NCBI GenBank assembly: GCA_964352615.1
Contig: CAYGSG010000004.1
Span: 5,522-69,521 of the forward strand
DNA from: OFTM382 sp964352615
GTDB lineage: Bacteria > Planctomycetota > Phycisphaerae > Phycisphaerales > UBA1924
Reading direction: 5' to 3'
Length of the DNA stretch: 64,000 nucleotides
The notes beneath the pieces are model-generated. The model saw nothing but the letters and a program-made list of their open reading frames with translations, searched no databases and had not been told where the DNA came from. The translations under genes were made by a program, and so were the position numbers. Shown here one piece after another: positions 7,226 through 15,085 of the stretch; the first letter of the stretch is position 1, and each line of letters starts with the position of its first letter.

Positions 7226-8998
7226 TCATGACTCTTCGGACTGTGATCGAAGTTGGCCGAGTGCCTCCTCCCGCGTCGCTCCTGTGACAACGTCCCCGAC
7301 CGGAGCCCACATGGCGCCGTACCGGCCATCGGCAAGGAGCATAGAAATCGCCTCTCTGCCGTCCACTGTTGTGCGTTGCAGAACGACGCGGTCCAATCCG
7401 GTTCTCAGCAGCCGTTCGATCCGCCCGAAAATCGCCCGCAAACCTTCGACGAACGCTGGCATCCACATGTGCTGCATCGCGTCTGTAGCGGGATCAAAGA
7501 CGATAAGCTCCGAGTACTCCGAGCACGCATCGAGCGCTTCGACAAGCCTAGAGATCTCTGGACCGTCATAGGTCACAACTTCTTGTGACTCGGTCGGTTC
7601 GGCAAGCATCGACAGAAAGCCGTTGGCGGAAGATTCGCTCGAAAACAACGGCACAGTGACCTTTGCTGCCCCGCCCGATTCACGAATGTCGTCTTCTGTG
7701 GGTACAAGAATCAATAGGGCCCCAGATGCCGTGCCTTGGAGCGCGAATACGGGGCATGGCAGCTTGAATACGTGATCTGGCTTGAATGACCCCTTTAGAG
7801 CTGGGAGTGCCGGCGCTTCTATCGCTTCTGCAAAGGCTTGAAATCTATGGAGTTCGTCCTCCGACCTGGGGATTGGCCGAATCGCTTTCGCAATGAGCGA
7901 CTCGCGAACTCGACCACTGCACTCGTCCGACCAGATTGGCCAAGCGAGATTCACTTCGTGCACGAACAATCCAGGCAGCGTCAATGTCGCCAGCTCGATG
8001 TCTGCCTCGGTCGGATCGCTCCCTGTCATTGCCAGCCGCATCAGGTGATTGATGACACCCGCCAACACATCGGCCGCTTGGATCGGCAGACGGTCCACAG
8101 AGTCCGCGGTTTCAAACTCCGCGACTGCCTCGAGTCTGCCGAACGGGATCTCCTCATCACCAGGCAGCGGCGCAAATAGGCGCGGTAAGCCTCGATGCAG
8201 TTCAAAGATCTTCTGGTATCCCGCTTCATACGCATGCTGCCGATCGTGCACGATGCGGATCGGTTGGTGGAGCCCGACGCGCCCTATGTGCTCGGCCATC
8301 ATCAAGAATGAGACCAAGCACGGCATGTTCAGCGACACCCCAACGTTGCCGAACGGGGATGTTGCCGCCTCTGCCTCTGCGATCTCTTCAATATCGGCGA
8401 GACTTCCGAGTAAGGAGTCTGCAAGTTCTGGGTTCAGATGATCGCGAGCATTCTTTGCGACATCGCAAAGCGCCCGCTTCAGGCTCTCGGGTGAAGGGTT
8501 GCGATACGCTTGGGCGAACTGCACGAGTGACGACTCTGGGAGCCGCTCATAGAGCAGGTTAGCAATCTCCTGTTTAGTTTCTCGATCGCCGGTGATGCCG
8601 TTTCGCAGAATGGGGTTGTGCGCGGGATCTAGAAACGTCTCGACGATCTTGCCGGCGACGCAGTATCTCTTCTCCGCAATCAAGTAGAGCGGAATTGCTC
8701 CAAGGCTGCCATACCGTCGGAACAGCCCCGCTGCCTGCCTCTTCTGGTCCTCTCCTTTGAGCAGCACGGGCGACTTGAGCTCACGAGCCTGAGGGCTCAG
8801 TCGTGTGCGTACCTCCTCGACCGCGACCCATGCTTCCTCGTTCCCGCGATCCGGCACCATCCATCCGGCCAGGACATAGAACGGCTGGTGTTGGTCGAGG
8901 TAGTTCGGCCCCGAATTGCCGGACTCGTCGACGTACAGCACCGCCTGTCGAGGCGCTGACTGGATGCTCGGGGGAAGTACGGGGTCGTTGCTCGCCAT
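7226..8998 (-). CDS. DUF3800-like protein with C-terminal extension
   Basis: 590 residues. The N-terminal half has the DUF3800 signature: VLYVDESGNSG (residues 20-30, acidic pair D24/E25), then FYVLAGWMVP, and later IRIVHDRQHAYEAGY and an aspartate in IQAADVLAGVINH. The family has an RNase H-like fold with conserved acidic residues, and members often occur near defence or mobile genes. The C-terminal part (about residues 360-590) is additional: it contains VFALQGTASGALLILVPTEDD and a SEYSELIVFDPATDAMQHMW segment that I do not recognise. It stands alone on the minus strand, divergent from the Mrr gene. A nuclease role is inference. Confidence 0.75.
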   Translation of the reverse strand: MASNDPVLPPSIQSAPRQAVLYVDESGNSGPNYLDQHQPFYVLAGWMVPDRGNEEAWVAVEEVRTRLSPQARELKSPVLLKGEDQKRQAAGLFRRYGSLGAIPLYLIAEKRYCVAGKIVETFLDPAHNPILRNGITGDRETKQEIANLLYERLPESSLVQFAQAYRNPSPESLKRALCDVAKNARDHLNPELADSLLGSLADIEEIAEAEAATSPFGNVGVSLNMPCLVSFLMMAEHIGRVGLHQPIRIVHDRQHAYEAGYQKIFELHRGLPRLFAPLPGDEEIPFGRLEAVAEFETADSVDRLPIQAADVLAGVINHLMRLAMTGSDPTEADIELATLTLPGLFVHEVNLAWPIWSDECSGRVRESLIAKAIRPIPRSEDELHRFQAFAEAIEAPALPALKGSFKPDHVFKLPCPVFALQGTASGALLILVPTEDDIRESGGAAKVTVPLFSSESSANGFLSMLAEPTESQEVVTYDGPEISRLVEALDACSEYSELIVFDPATDAMQHMWMPAFVEGLRAIFGRIERLLRTGLDRVVLQRTTVDGREAISMLLADGRYGAMWAPVGDVVTGATREEALGQLRSQSEES

Positions 8999-9233
8999 GA
9001 GGCCATTGTATTGACCGCGCGGTTGACAGGCTTGCGCCTACCCGACAGAGCCTCGCCCGAACGACGTCAGCGATAACCCTCAGGTCATCGTTCTATGGGA
9101 CGTGCTCAGGTACACTTGGTGGCGCCATGAGTCATGCCAGCTTTATGACCGGCTCAGGCAGGAAGCGACGCTTTACGAGGTGCAGCGGATCATACTCTAG
9201 CTGTACTATGTAGGGGTAGGCGACGGAGAGCCC

Positions 9234-10241
9234 ATGAGCATTTGGACGCACGCGGACTTGGTATCGGGATCTCACGACAACAGCGTTGCCAGTTTGTTCG
9301 AAGCCACCATCGACGGTGTGCTCCAGGACCCAAGTGGCGAGGAGATTGAAAAAATCTCGTGGGAGCGTGAGCCGTGCATTTATTGCGGCGGCATGCTCAC
9401 AAGACTCGCCAGCTCGGGTAGCCATCTGTTCTCGATTGCCAACAACGATGATGCGATGGTTGCCGAGCTCGTGGTGTGCCAGGGTTGCGGCTGGTGGGTG
9501 ATTGCAGCGGCAGATCTAGAGCTTGAGATCGAGAACAAGGACTGGTACGCCCTGCGCACGCCAACCAACTGGCCGAGAAAGTACGACAGGCCATCTGGAG
9601 GCATTGTTCGAGCGCGTTCGGCGTGCGTATCTGGGTGTCTTGCAAAGTTCGGCGATCCGGCTATAGGGCTCTCGCAGTCCATAGAAGAACTGCAACGCCT
9701 CATGCTGGCCAATCCCGAGGCCAGGTATATGGTCAAGCCTTCCAAGTTTGAAGCGATTGTCGCACAGGTCTTCCGTGATTGTGGATCCAGGGTAATAGAG
9801 ACGGGCGGTTCCCACGACGGCGGCATCGATCTGTTGCTTTATGAAGGTCCAGAGAACAAGGTTTCAGCGGTCCAAGTAAAGAGATATCGAAGCACAATCG
9901 GCGTGGCGATCGTGCGCGAGCTTCGCGGTGCGATGCAGGAGGCACCGGATGTTGCGAAAGGAGTCATTGTGACCTCGTCCGGATTCTCACGCTTCGCCCG
10001 AAAGAGTGCAGCGCGACCTGGGCTCAAACGCATCGAACTTGTCGATGGCAATCGCCTGTTAGAGATGCTCGGGTGTCATCTACGCCCCGCTTACTGCCAA
10101 CGTGATCTGGCCTCCGCGGCATTCGCGGAGCCCTGGGCCGATATTGGATCACGCCTCGCACGCGAGTCGTGGTCAGAGTCTGAACTGCCAGAAAGTGTTG
10201 TTGAAGAACTGGCTCGAGCAGCAGATGACAACGCACGATGA
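9234..10241 (+). CDS. Mrr-type (type IV-like) restriction endonuclease
   Basis: 335 residues; GGAG lies 5 bases before the ATG. The N-terminal region carries two CxxC pairs (CIYCGG and CQGCGW), which suggest a zinc ribbon. The C-terminal Mrr_cat domain starts at KPSKFEAIVAQVFRDCGSRV and shows the PD-(D/E)XK core: GGSHDGGIDLLLY (aspartate near residue 198), AVQVKRY (QxK near residue 213) and GVIVTSSGFSRFARKSA. Such enzymes cleave foreign or modified DNA. No methyltransferase is adjacent, which fits a modification-dependent or solitary enzyme. Confidence 0.85.
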   Translation: MSIWTHADLVSGSHDNSVASLFEATIDGVLQDPSGEEIEKISWEREPCIYCGGMLTRLASSGSHLFSIANNDDAMVAELVVCQGCGWWVIAAADLELEIENKDWYALRTPTNWPRKYDRPSGGIVRARSACVSGCLAKFGDPAIGLSQSIEELQRLMLANPEARYMVKPSKFEAIVAQVFRDCGSRVIETGGSHDGGIDLLLYEGPENKVSAVQVKRYRSTIGVAIVRELRGAMQEAPDVAKGVIVTSSGFSRFARKSAARPGLKRIELVDGNRLLEMLGCHLRPAYCQRDLASAAFAEPWADIGSRLARESWSESELPESVVEELARAADDNAR

Positions 10242-10324
10242 AGTTGAGCAGATCGTGACCGTGAGCAGCGCGGAGTGCGGTGATTGGCTAGAGGCCCTGC
10301 TGCCACGCCGGTGTTCAGCCGTTG

Positions 10325-11089
10325 TCAATTGTGATTTCCGCCATTCCGAGGAGCCGGACTCTGGATGGGCGCACGGAATGGCAGTTCTCCTCTCATGCAC
10401 GGAAGCCACAGGTGTTCAACCGTGATGAGATAGGCCTCTCGGCGTGTGAAGTGTGTGAGATCGCAGAGGCCGCGCCGCGCTGCCCATCGAACGCTTGCGC
10501 TGTTGTTGGCTGTCACGATGTACCCGAGCGGTTCCCGGCCCACGTGGCAATGAACCATCGGGCTTTGTCCTCCCTTGGTATTGAGGGCGTAGAACGCGCC
10601 CTCGAACGTGGGCGCACCGAAGTGAAAGTATGTGTAGAACCGGAATGAATCGAAGCCGCCCGTACGGAATGGCGAGAGGACGAATCGGCGCAGATCTAGA
10701 TAATGCGGAAGATCGATCGACCCCGCGTGGGACATAGCCAAGGCTATCGCGGCGATTTGCTTGGCCACAGCCAGCGGCACGACCGTAAACGGCAGCAACA
10801 CTCGGGCCTCGCCGTCCAGCCGCTCCCTGTACTCGGCGGCTTTGAGCGTCCATGTGGCGAACGGGCGGACGTAGTGCTTCCCGCACCTGCCGTTACACTC
10901 AGCGCACAACGTTGACCGGGTGAGGCCGTTCTGGAAATGCTCCCCTCTCGACCAACCCCGTGCGACGCTGTAGAGCGAATGGACCCATACCTCTCCGGTG
11001 TTCCCGGCGGATCGAGGGATGGGATGTTCGCGCGAGAGCTCCCCCGTGTTGCCACAGACCCGGCACCGACCTAGTGATTTCCGTGCCAT
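10325..11089 (-). CDS. HNH-like zinc-binding endonuclease-type protein
   Basis: 254 residues from the ATG at 11089; the frame stays open upstream but that part is antisense to the Fic gene and unlikely. Zinc knuckles CRVCG (residues 9-13) and LCAECNGRCG flank an EHPIPRSAG segment, the glutamate/histidine element of a beta-beta-alpha metal nuclease site. Proteins of this build nick or cut DNA and often sit in defence islands. The rest of the protein is unrecognised. Its 3' end runs towards the Mrr gene and its 5' end is divergent from Fic. Confidence 0.6.
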   Translation of the reverse strand: MARKSLGRCRVCGNTGELSREHPIPRSAGNTGEVWVHSLYSVARGWSRGEHFQNGLTRSTLCAECNGRCGKHYVRPFATWTLKAAEYRERLDGEARVLLPFTVVPLAVAKQIAAIALAMSHAGSIDLPHYLDLRRFVLSPFRTGGFDSFRFYTYFHFGAPTFEGAFYALNTKGGQSPMVHCHVGREPLGYIVTANNSASVRWAARRGLCDLTHFTRREAYLITVEHLWLPCMRGELPFRAPIQSPAPRNGGNHN

Positions 11090-11215
11090 GCATGAGCGTA
11101 CGTCAGCCTTGATTTTTCGCGGGAGGCAGCTCGCCACAAACACCGCACTACACGCGACAGATGCTTGCCTTTGCGGCGAATAGCCGGCATAATCACCGCA
11201 AAGAAAGCGGCAATA

Positions 11216-12331
11216 ATGAGCTTCATTCACGAACGGCCCGGGTGGCCAGTCTTCTTCTGGGACGCGAGCGCCGTGTCGTCGGTCCTGGCTGCCGTACGCC
11301 ACAAGCAGGGACTTCTGCTGGGCAAGATGGACGCGTTGGGCTTCGACCTGCGTGCCGAAGCGAGCCTCACCGTGCTCACCAGCGACGTGGTCAACTCCTC
11401 TGCGATCGAGGGCGAGTCGCTCAACCCTGATGAGGTCCGCTCCTCGCTCGCTCGCCGGCTCGGACTGGATGCCGCAGGGCTCCCCGAGGCGGGACGCGAT
11501 GTGGAGGGTGTTGTCGAGATGATGCTCGACGCTACGCAGCACTTTGAGCAGCCCTTGAGCGATGAACGGCTGTTCGGCTGGCACGCCTCGCTGTTTCCGA
11601 CGGGTCGTAGCGGGATGCGTCGCATCGTCGTCGGCGCGTGGCGGCCAGATGAAGCGGGCGCGATGCAGGTTGTCTCTGGCCCGATCGGGCGCGAGAAGGT
11701 CCACTATGAGGCGCCTGGCGCCGATCTGCTGGAAGCCGAGATGTCGGCGTTCCTCGATTGGTTCAACGAGACGCCGCCGGTTGATCCGGTGCTCAAGGCC
11801 TCCATCGCACACTTCTGGTTTGTGACCATCCACCCGTTCGAAGACGGCAACGGACGCATCGCTCGCGCCATCGCCGACATGGCACTGGCCCGAGCCGACG
11901 GCACGAAGGAACGCTTCTACAGCATGTCCTCCCAGATCGAAACGGAGCGCAAGGAGTACTACCTGCGCCTGGAGTCTGCGCAGCGCGGCCGTCTCGACAT
12001 CACGCCCTGGCTGGAATGGTTCCTCGGATGCCTGGACCGCGCGATCGATGGGGCGCAGCAGACGCTGTCCGCGGTGCTCTACAAGGCCGAGCTCTGGCGA
12101 TGGATCAACCGCGACCCGGTGAACGAGCGTCAGCGCCTGATCATCAACAAGATGCTCAACGGGTTCAAAGGGCACATGACCACGTCGAAATATGCCAAGC
12201 TCGCCAAGTGCTCGACGGATACAGCACTGCGGGACATCCGCGAACTGGTCGAACGCGCCGTCCTGGTCCAGAACCCCGGAGGGGGCCGGAGCACCAGCTA
12301 CCGGTTAGCCGACATGGACATGCTTGGTTGA
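11216..12331 (+). CDS. Fic-family AMP-transferase with DUF4172 N-terminus and winged helix
   Basis: 371 residues from the ATG at 11216. DUF4172-type head FIHERPGWPVFFWD; inhibitory-helix motif SSAIEGE (61-67), which places it with Fic proteins carrying their own N-terminal autoinhibition; active-site loop HPFEDGNGRIAR (206-217) with all catalytic residues (H206, D/E, GNGR). The C-terminus (KYAKLAKCSTDTALRDIRELVERAVL and GGGRSTSYRL) is a winged helix with a typical wing. Fic proteins transfer AMP from ATP to hydroxyls of target proteins. The nearest divergent neighbour is the HNH gene, 126 bases away. Confidence 0.93.
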   Translation: MSFIHERPGWPVFFWDASAVSSVLAAVRHKQGLLLGKMDALGFDLRAEASLTVLTSDVVNSSAIEGESLNPDEVRSSLARRLGLDAAGLPEAGRDVEGVVEMMLDATQHFEQPLSDERLFGWHASLFPTGRSGMRRIVVGAWRPDEAGAMQVVSGPIGREKVHYEAPGADLLEAEMSAFLDWFNETPPVDPVLKASIAHFWFVTIHPFEDGNGRIARAIADMALARADGTKERFYSMSSQIETERKEYYLRLESAQRGRLDITPWLEWFLGCLDRAIDGAQQTLSAVLYKAELWRWINRDPVNERQRLIINKMLNGFKGHMTTSKYAKLAKCSTDTALRDIRELVERAVLVQNPGGGRSTSYRLADMDMLG

Positions 12332-12543
12332 TAATGCGGAGCCCCTGTGGAAGCAAGTGCATTCGAGAACCGCTGAACTTGCATCATGGCGCCCGCTGGG
12401 TCGATTCTCGATCACGGACCTAGCGCCGTCCATCGCGGCCCATCGCTCACCTTTAATGCCTCCAAGATCGGCAAAGTCGAGTGGCCCTCCGATTGACAGC
12501 TGTCAGAACTCATGGCCTACTCATCTGGCAGGGCGAGCACAGC

Positions 12544-13221
12544 ATGACGACGACCCATCACCAGATCCTCGATCGCATCCATCGTCAGCATGGCGGAGAC
12601 GGTGCTGTGGTCACTCCCAAGGACTTCTTGGACCTCGCTGGCCGTGACGCGGTCGATCAAGCTCTCGCTCGCCTCGTCAAACGAGGCTTCTTGCAGCGGA
12701 TCTGCCGGGGGCTCTACCACCTGCCCCGCTCCAACAAGAGACTCGGCATCGCCGTTCCCCCGGATGCGGACAAAGTGGCCAACGCGCTCGGCCGACAGAC
12801 CGGCAGCCGAATCGCCCCCACTGCCGCCGTTGCGGCCAACCGGCTCGGACTCTCGACCCAGATCCCGGCCAAGCCCGTCTACCTGACCTCGGGTCGGAAT
12901 CGCACGGTTCGTGTGGGCTCGCAAACCTTCCGGCTCAAGCACGCATCGCTAAGGAAGATGCCGCGCGCCAATACGCGGGCTAGCAGCACCATCCAGGTGA
13001 TCGACGATCTCGGACGGGACCTCACAGACGTCGAGATCGCAATGATTGGCAGTCACCTCTCGGCGGATGACCGACGCGAGCTTCTACGCGAAGCCCGCTA
13101 CCACTCCGAGCGGGTCGCAGATATTGCGCGCCGGATTGCCGCGTGCAAGTTGCCAAGTGATCCGGTAAGCCGCGCCGATACTCCTCCACGTACGATGGAT
13201 GGAGAACTTCACGCGGGTTGA
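12544..13221 (+). CDS. AbiEi/DUF6088-like antitoxin (orphan)
   Basis: 225 residues from the ATG at 12544; the 21 upstream in-frame codons lack protein character. The N-terminal winged helix (GAVVTPKDFLDLAGRDAVDQALARLVKRGFLQRICRGLYHLP) and the following GSRIAPTAAVAANRLGLSTQ and KPVYLTSGRNRTVRVGSQTF segments are the AbiEi-type antitoxin pattern. Such antitoxins normally repress and neutralise an AbiEii nucleotidyltransferase toxin encoded directly downstream. Here the downstream gene is a DUF2779 protein and no AbiEii is present, so the gene is an orphan or has adopted another partner. Confidence 0.75.
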   Translation: MTTTHHQILDRIHRQHGGDGAVVTPKDFLDLAGRDAVDQALARLVKRGFLQRICRGLYHLPRSNKRLGIAVPPDADKVANALGRQTGSRIAPTAAVAANRLGLSTQIPAKPVYLTSGRNRTVRVGSQTFRLKHASLRKMPRANTRASSTIQVIDDLGRDLTDVEIAMIGSHLSADDRRELLREARYHSERVADIARRIAACKLPSDPVSRADTPPRTMDGELHAG

Positions 13222-13266
13222 TGCTCGCTGCATCTCCCCGCGTGAGCCGAAGGTGGGCGCTGCGCG

Positions 13267-14814
13267 ATGCTGACGAAATCTGACTATCTCAAGGGGCGGC
13301 AGTGCCCGCTTCGGCTCTGGCTATCCAAACACGGCGCGCCCGAGCCGCAGGCTGAGTCCGACGACATCTGGGAGGACCGCGAAGCCGAAGGCGCGGAGGT
13401 CGAACGGCTTGCTGAATCGATGTTCGATCAACCGATCCGAATCGACCAGCCCATAGACGATGACCAGCCGTTCCCTGCTGCATGGGACCCGGCTGATGCC
13501 GCCGAGCGGACCGCCGCAGCGATGCGCGGATCCGGTGCGGTATTCCAGGCGTGCTTCAGGACGCGAGACCTTCTTACCGTGATCGATATCGCTGCGCCCG
13601 ATGGCGCCGGCTGGCGCTTGATCGAGGTGAAGGCCTCGACCAAGCTGGTCCCTCTGAACGACTGGGATCTCGCTTTCCAGTGGGAGGTCGCACAGCGCAG
13701 CGGTGTCGCAGTAACCGGCGTGAGCGTGTGCCGGCTCGATCCCGACTACGTCCGAGGTCCGGGGCCCGTTGAAGCAGCCGAGCTGCTCCAGTTCGAAGAC
13801 CGGACCAGCCAAGTGGAAGCGCTCAGAGGCGAGGCACGCGCTGAGCTCGAACAGATGCTGGCGATGCTCACGGGCGGGGCGCCCGATGAGCACCCGGGCA
13901 CGCGGTGCAAGGCCAGCCGGGCTGTCAAGGCAGGCAACCGGCCCAGCACCTGCGGGCACTTTGGGCCTGATGGACAATGCGGGTGCTCGCTGCCAGCTCA
14001 CTGGGCCGGACGCCTGCCCAAGCTGGGCGGTAGGAAGGCAGAACTCGTCGCCGAGCAACCGGGGCTGAGCCTGCTCCAGCTCGATCCCGAGGATGCGAGC
14101 TGGAAATGGACTCCTAGCCAGGCCCGAATGATCCGGGCCGCTCAGGCAGGCCAGCCTGAGATCGATCGCGGAGCGCTCACCGCAAAGCTCGCCGAGATCC
14201 GCTATCCCGCAACCTACATCGATTTCGAGTTTGATCCCGGCATGGCGGTGCCCAGGTTCGAGGGGATGAAGCCGTACACCCGGATCCCGTTCCAGTGGTC
14301 GATGCACGTGCAAGATGAACCGGGTGGCGAACTCCGAGCCCCGCCGGCGTTTCTGTGGCTGGAAAGCACCGATCCGCGGCGAGCGTTCATCGAATCGCTC
14401 CTGGAAGCCATGCCCGCTGAGGGAAGCGTGATCGTGCATTCGAAAGCGGCAGAGCAGACAGTCCTCAAGGATCTCGCCGCTAGTTATGGCGGCGAGATCG
14501 CCGACCGGATCGAGTCCGTTGTTTCAAGGCTGTACGACACGATCGACCTGCTGCAGGCCGGTTACTACCACCCCGACCAGCAGGGCAGCTACTCGATCAA
14601 GAAGGTGGCCCCTGCCCTGCTCGGTACTGGGTACCAGGGCCTCGACATCCAAGACGGCATGGCGGCAGTGGTCGCTTGGCGGCGAGCGTGCGATCCGATG
14701 CTCGAACTGGCCGCACGAGAGCCGATCCGTGCATCCCTGCTCCAGTACTGCGGCCGCGACACCGAGCTGATGCACCAGATCGTTGAGAAGCTGCGGGCGA
14801 TTGCAACCAAGTAA
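13267..14814 (+). CDS. DUF2779 protein: PD-(D/E)XK-like plus exonuclease-like domains
   Basis: 515 residues. The head MLTKSDYLKGRQCPLRLWL resembles Cas4/RecB-type nucleases. D107 (LLTVID) and E120-V-K122 (WRLIEVKAS) form a PD-(D/E)XK core. Cysteines C13, C214, C229, C238 and C240 could bind an iron-sulfur cluster or zinc. The C-terminal DUF2779 part starts at YIDFEFDPGMAVPRFEG (317 onward), whose acidic DFE resembles DnaQ-type exonuclease motif I, and ends with YCGRDTELMHQIVEKL, resembling motif III. It starts 45 bases after the AbiEi-like gene. A nuclease role is inferred from motifs. Confidence 0.8.
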   Translation: MLTKSDYLKGRQCPLRLWLSKHGAPEPQAESDDIWEDREAEGAEVERLAESMFDQPIRIDQPIDDDQPFPAAWDPADAAERTAAAMRGSGAVFQACFRTRDLLTVIDIAAPDGAGWRLIEVKASTKLVPLNDWDLAFQWEVAQRSGVAVTGVSVCRLDPDYVRGPGPVEAAELLQFEDRTSQVEALRGEARAELEQMLAMLTGGAPDEHPGTRCKASRAVKAGNRPSTCGHFGPDGQCGCSLPAHWAGRLPKLGGRKAELVAEQPGLSLLQLDPEDASWKWTPSQARMIRAAQAGQPEIDRGALTAKLAEIRYPATYIDFEFDPGMAVPRFEGMKPYTRIPFQWSMHVQDEPGGELRAPPAFLWLESTDPRRAFIESLLEAMPAEGSVIVHSKAAEQTVLKDLAASYGGEIADRIESVVSRLYDTIDLLQAGYYHPDQQGSYSIKKVAPALLGTGYQGLDIQDGMAAVVAWRRACDPMLELAAREPIRASLLQYCGRDTELMHQIVEKLRAIATK

Positions 14815-15085
14815 TTGACGTACCCACGCAGCGCCATAGCACACGAATTTGTGGAATGTTTGTACGAATGAACACAACCATGTGCAAGCCCGCCTTCACG
14901 CCTCGCGCATGGCTTGATCGCTGGATAGTGCCACCCCCATCCGGGTTGTTCACGGCTGTCGTAGTCTCTCTACATTGGGCACGACGTCCGTATCCCAAGG
15001 GCTCGACAGCCGACGATCAGATTGAGTACTCTGTGCGATTGTCGGCATGGTTCCAACTGCCCATCGACCCGAGAGCATCTGGCCA

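Noticed and set aside
10225..10425. 67-residue frame after the Mrr gene (MTTHDEVEQIVTVSSAEC)
   Set aside because: It overlaps the Mrr stop and the end of the HNH gene by about 100 bases and has no ribosome site.
11090..12175. Upstream part of the long minus-strand frame that runs into the HNH gene
   Set aside because: It is antisense to the Fic gene; the HNH protein has a natural ATG at 11089 and zinc motif right after it.
14815..15085. 77-residue frame (MFVRMNTTMCKPAF) before the cyclase-like gene
   Set aside because: No ribosome site, arginine/proline-rich translation, and it overlaps the cyclase-like start.
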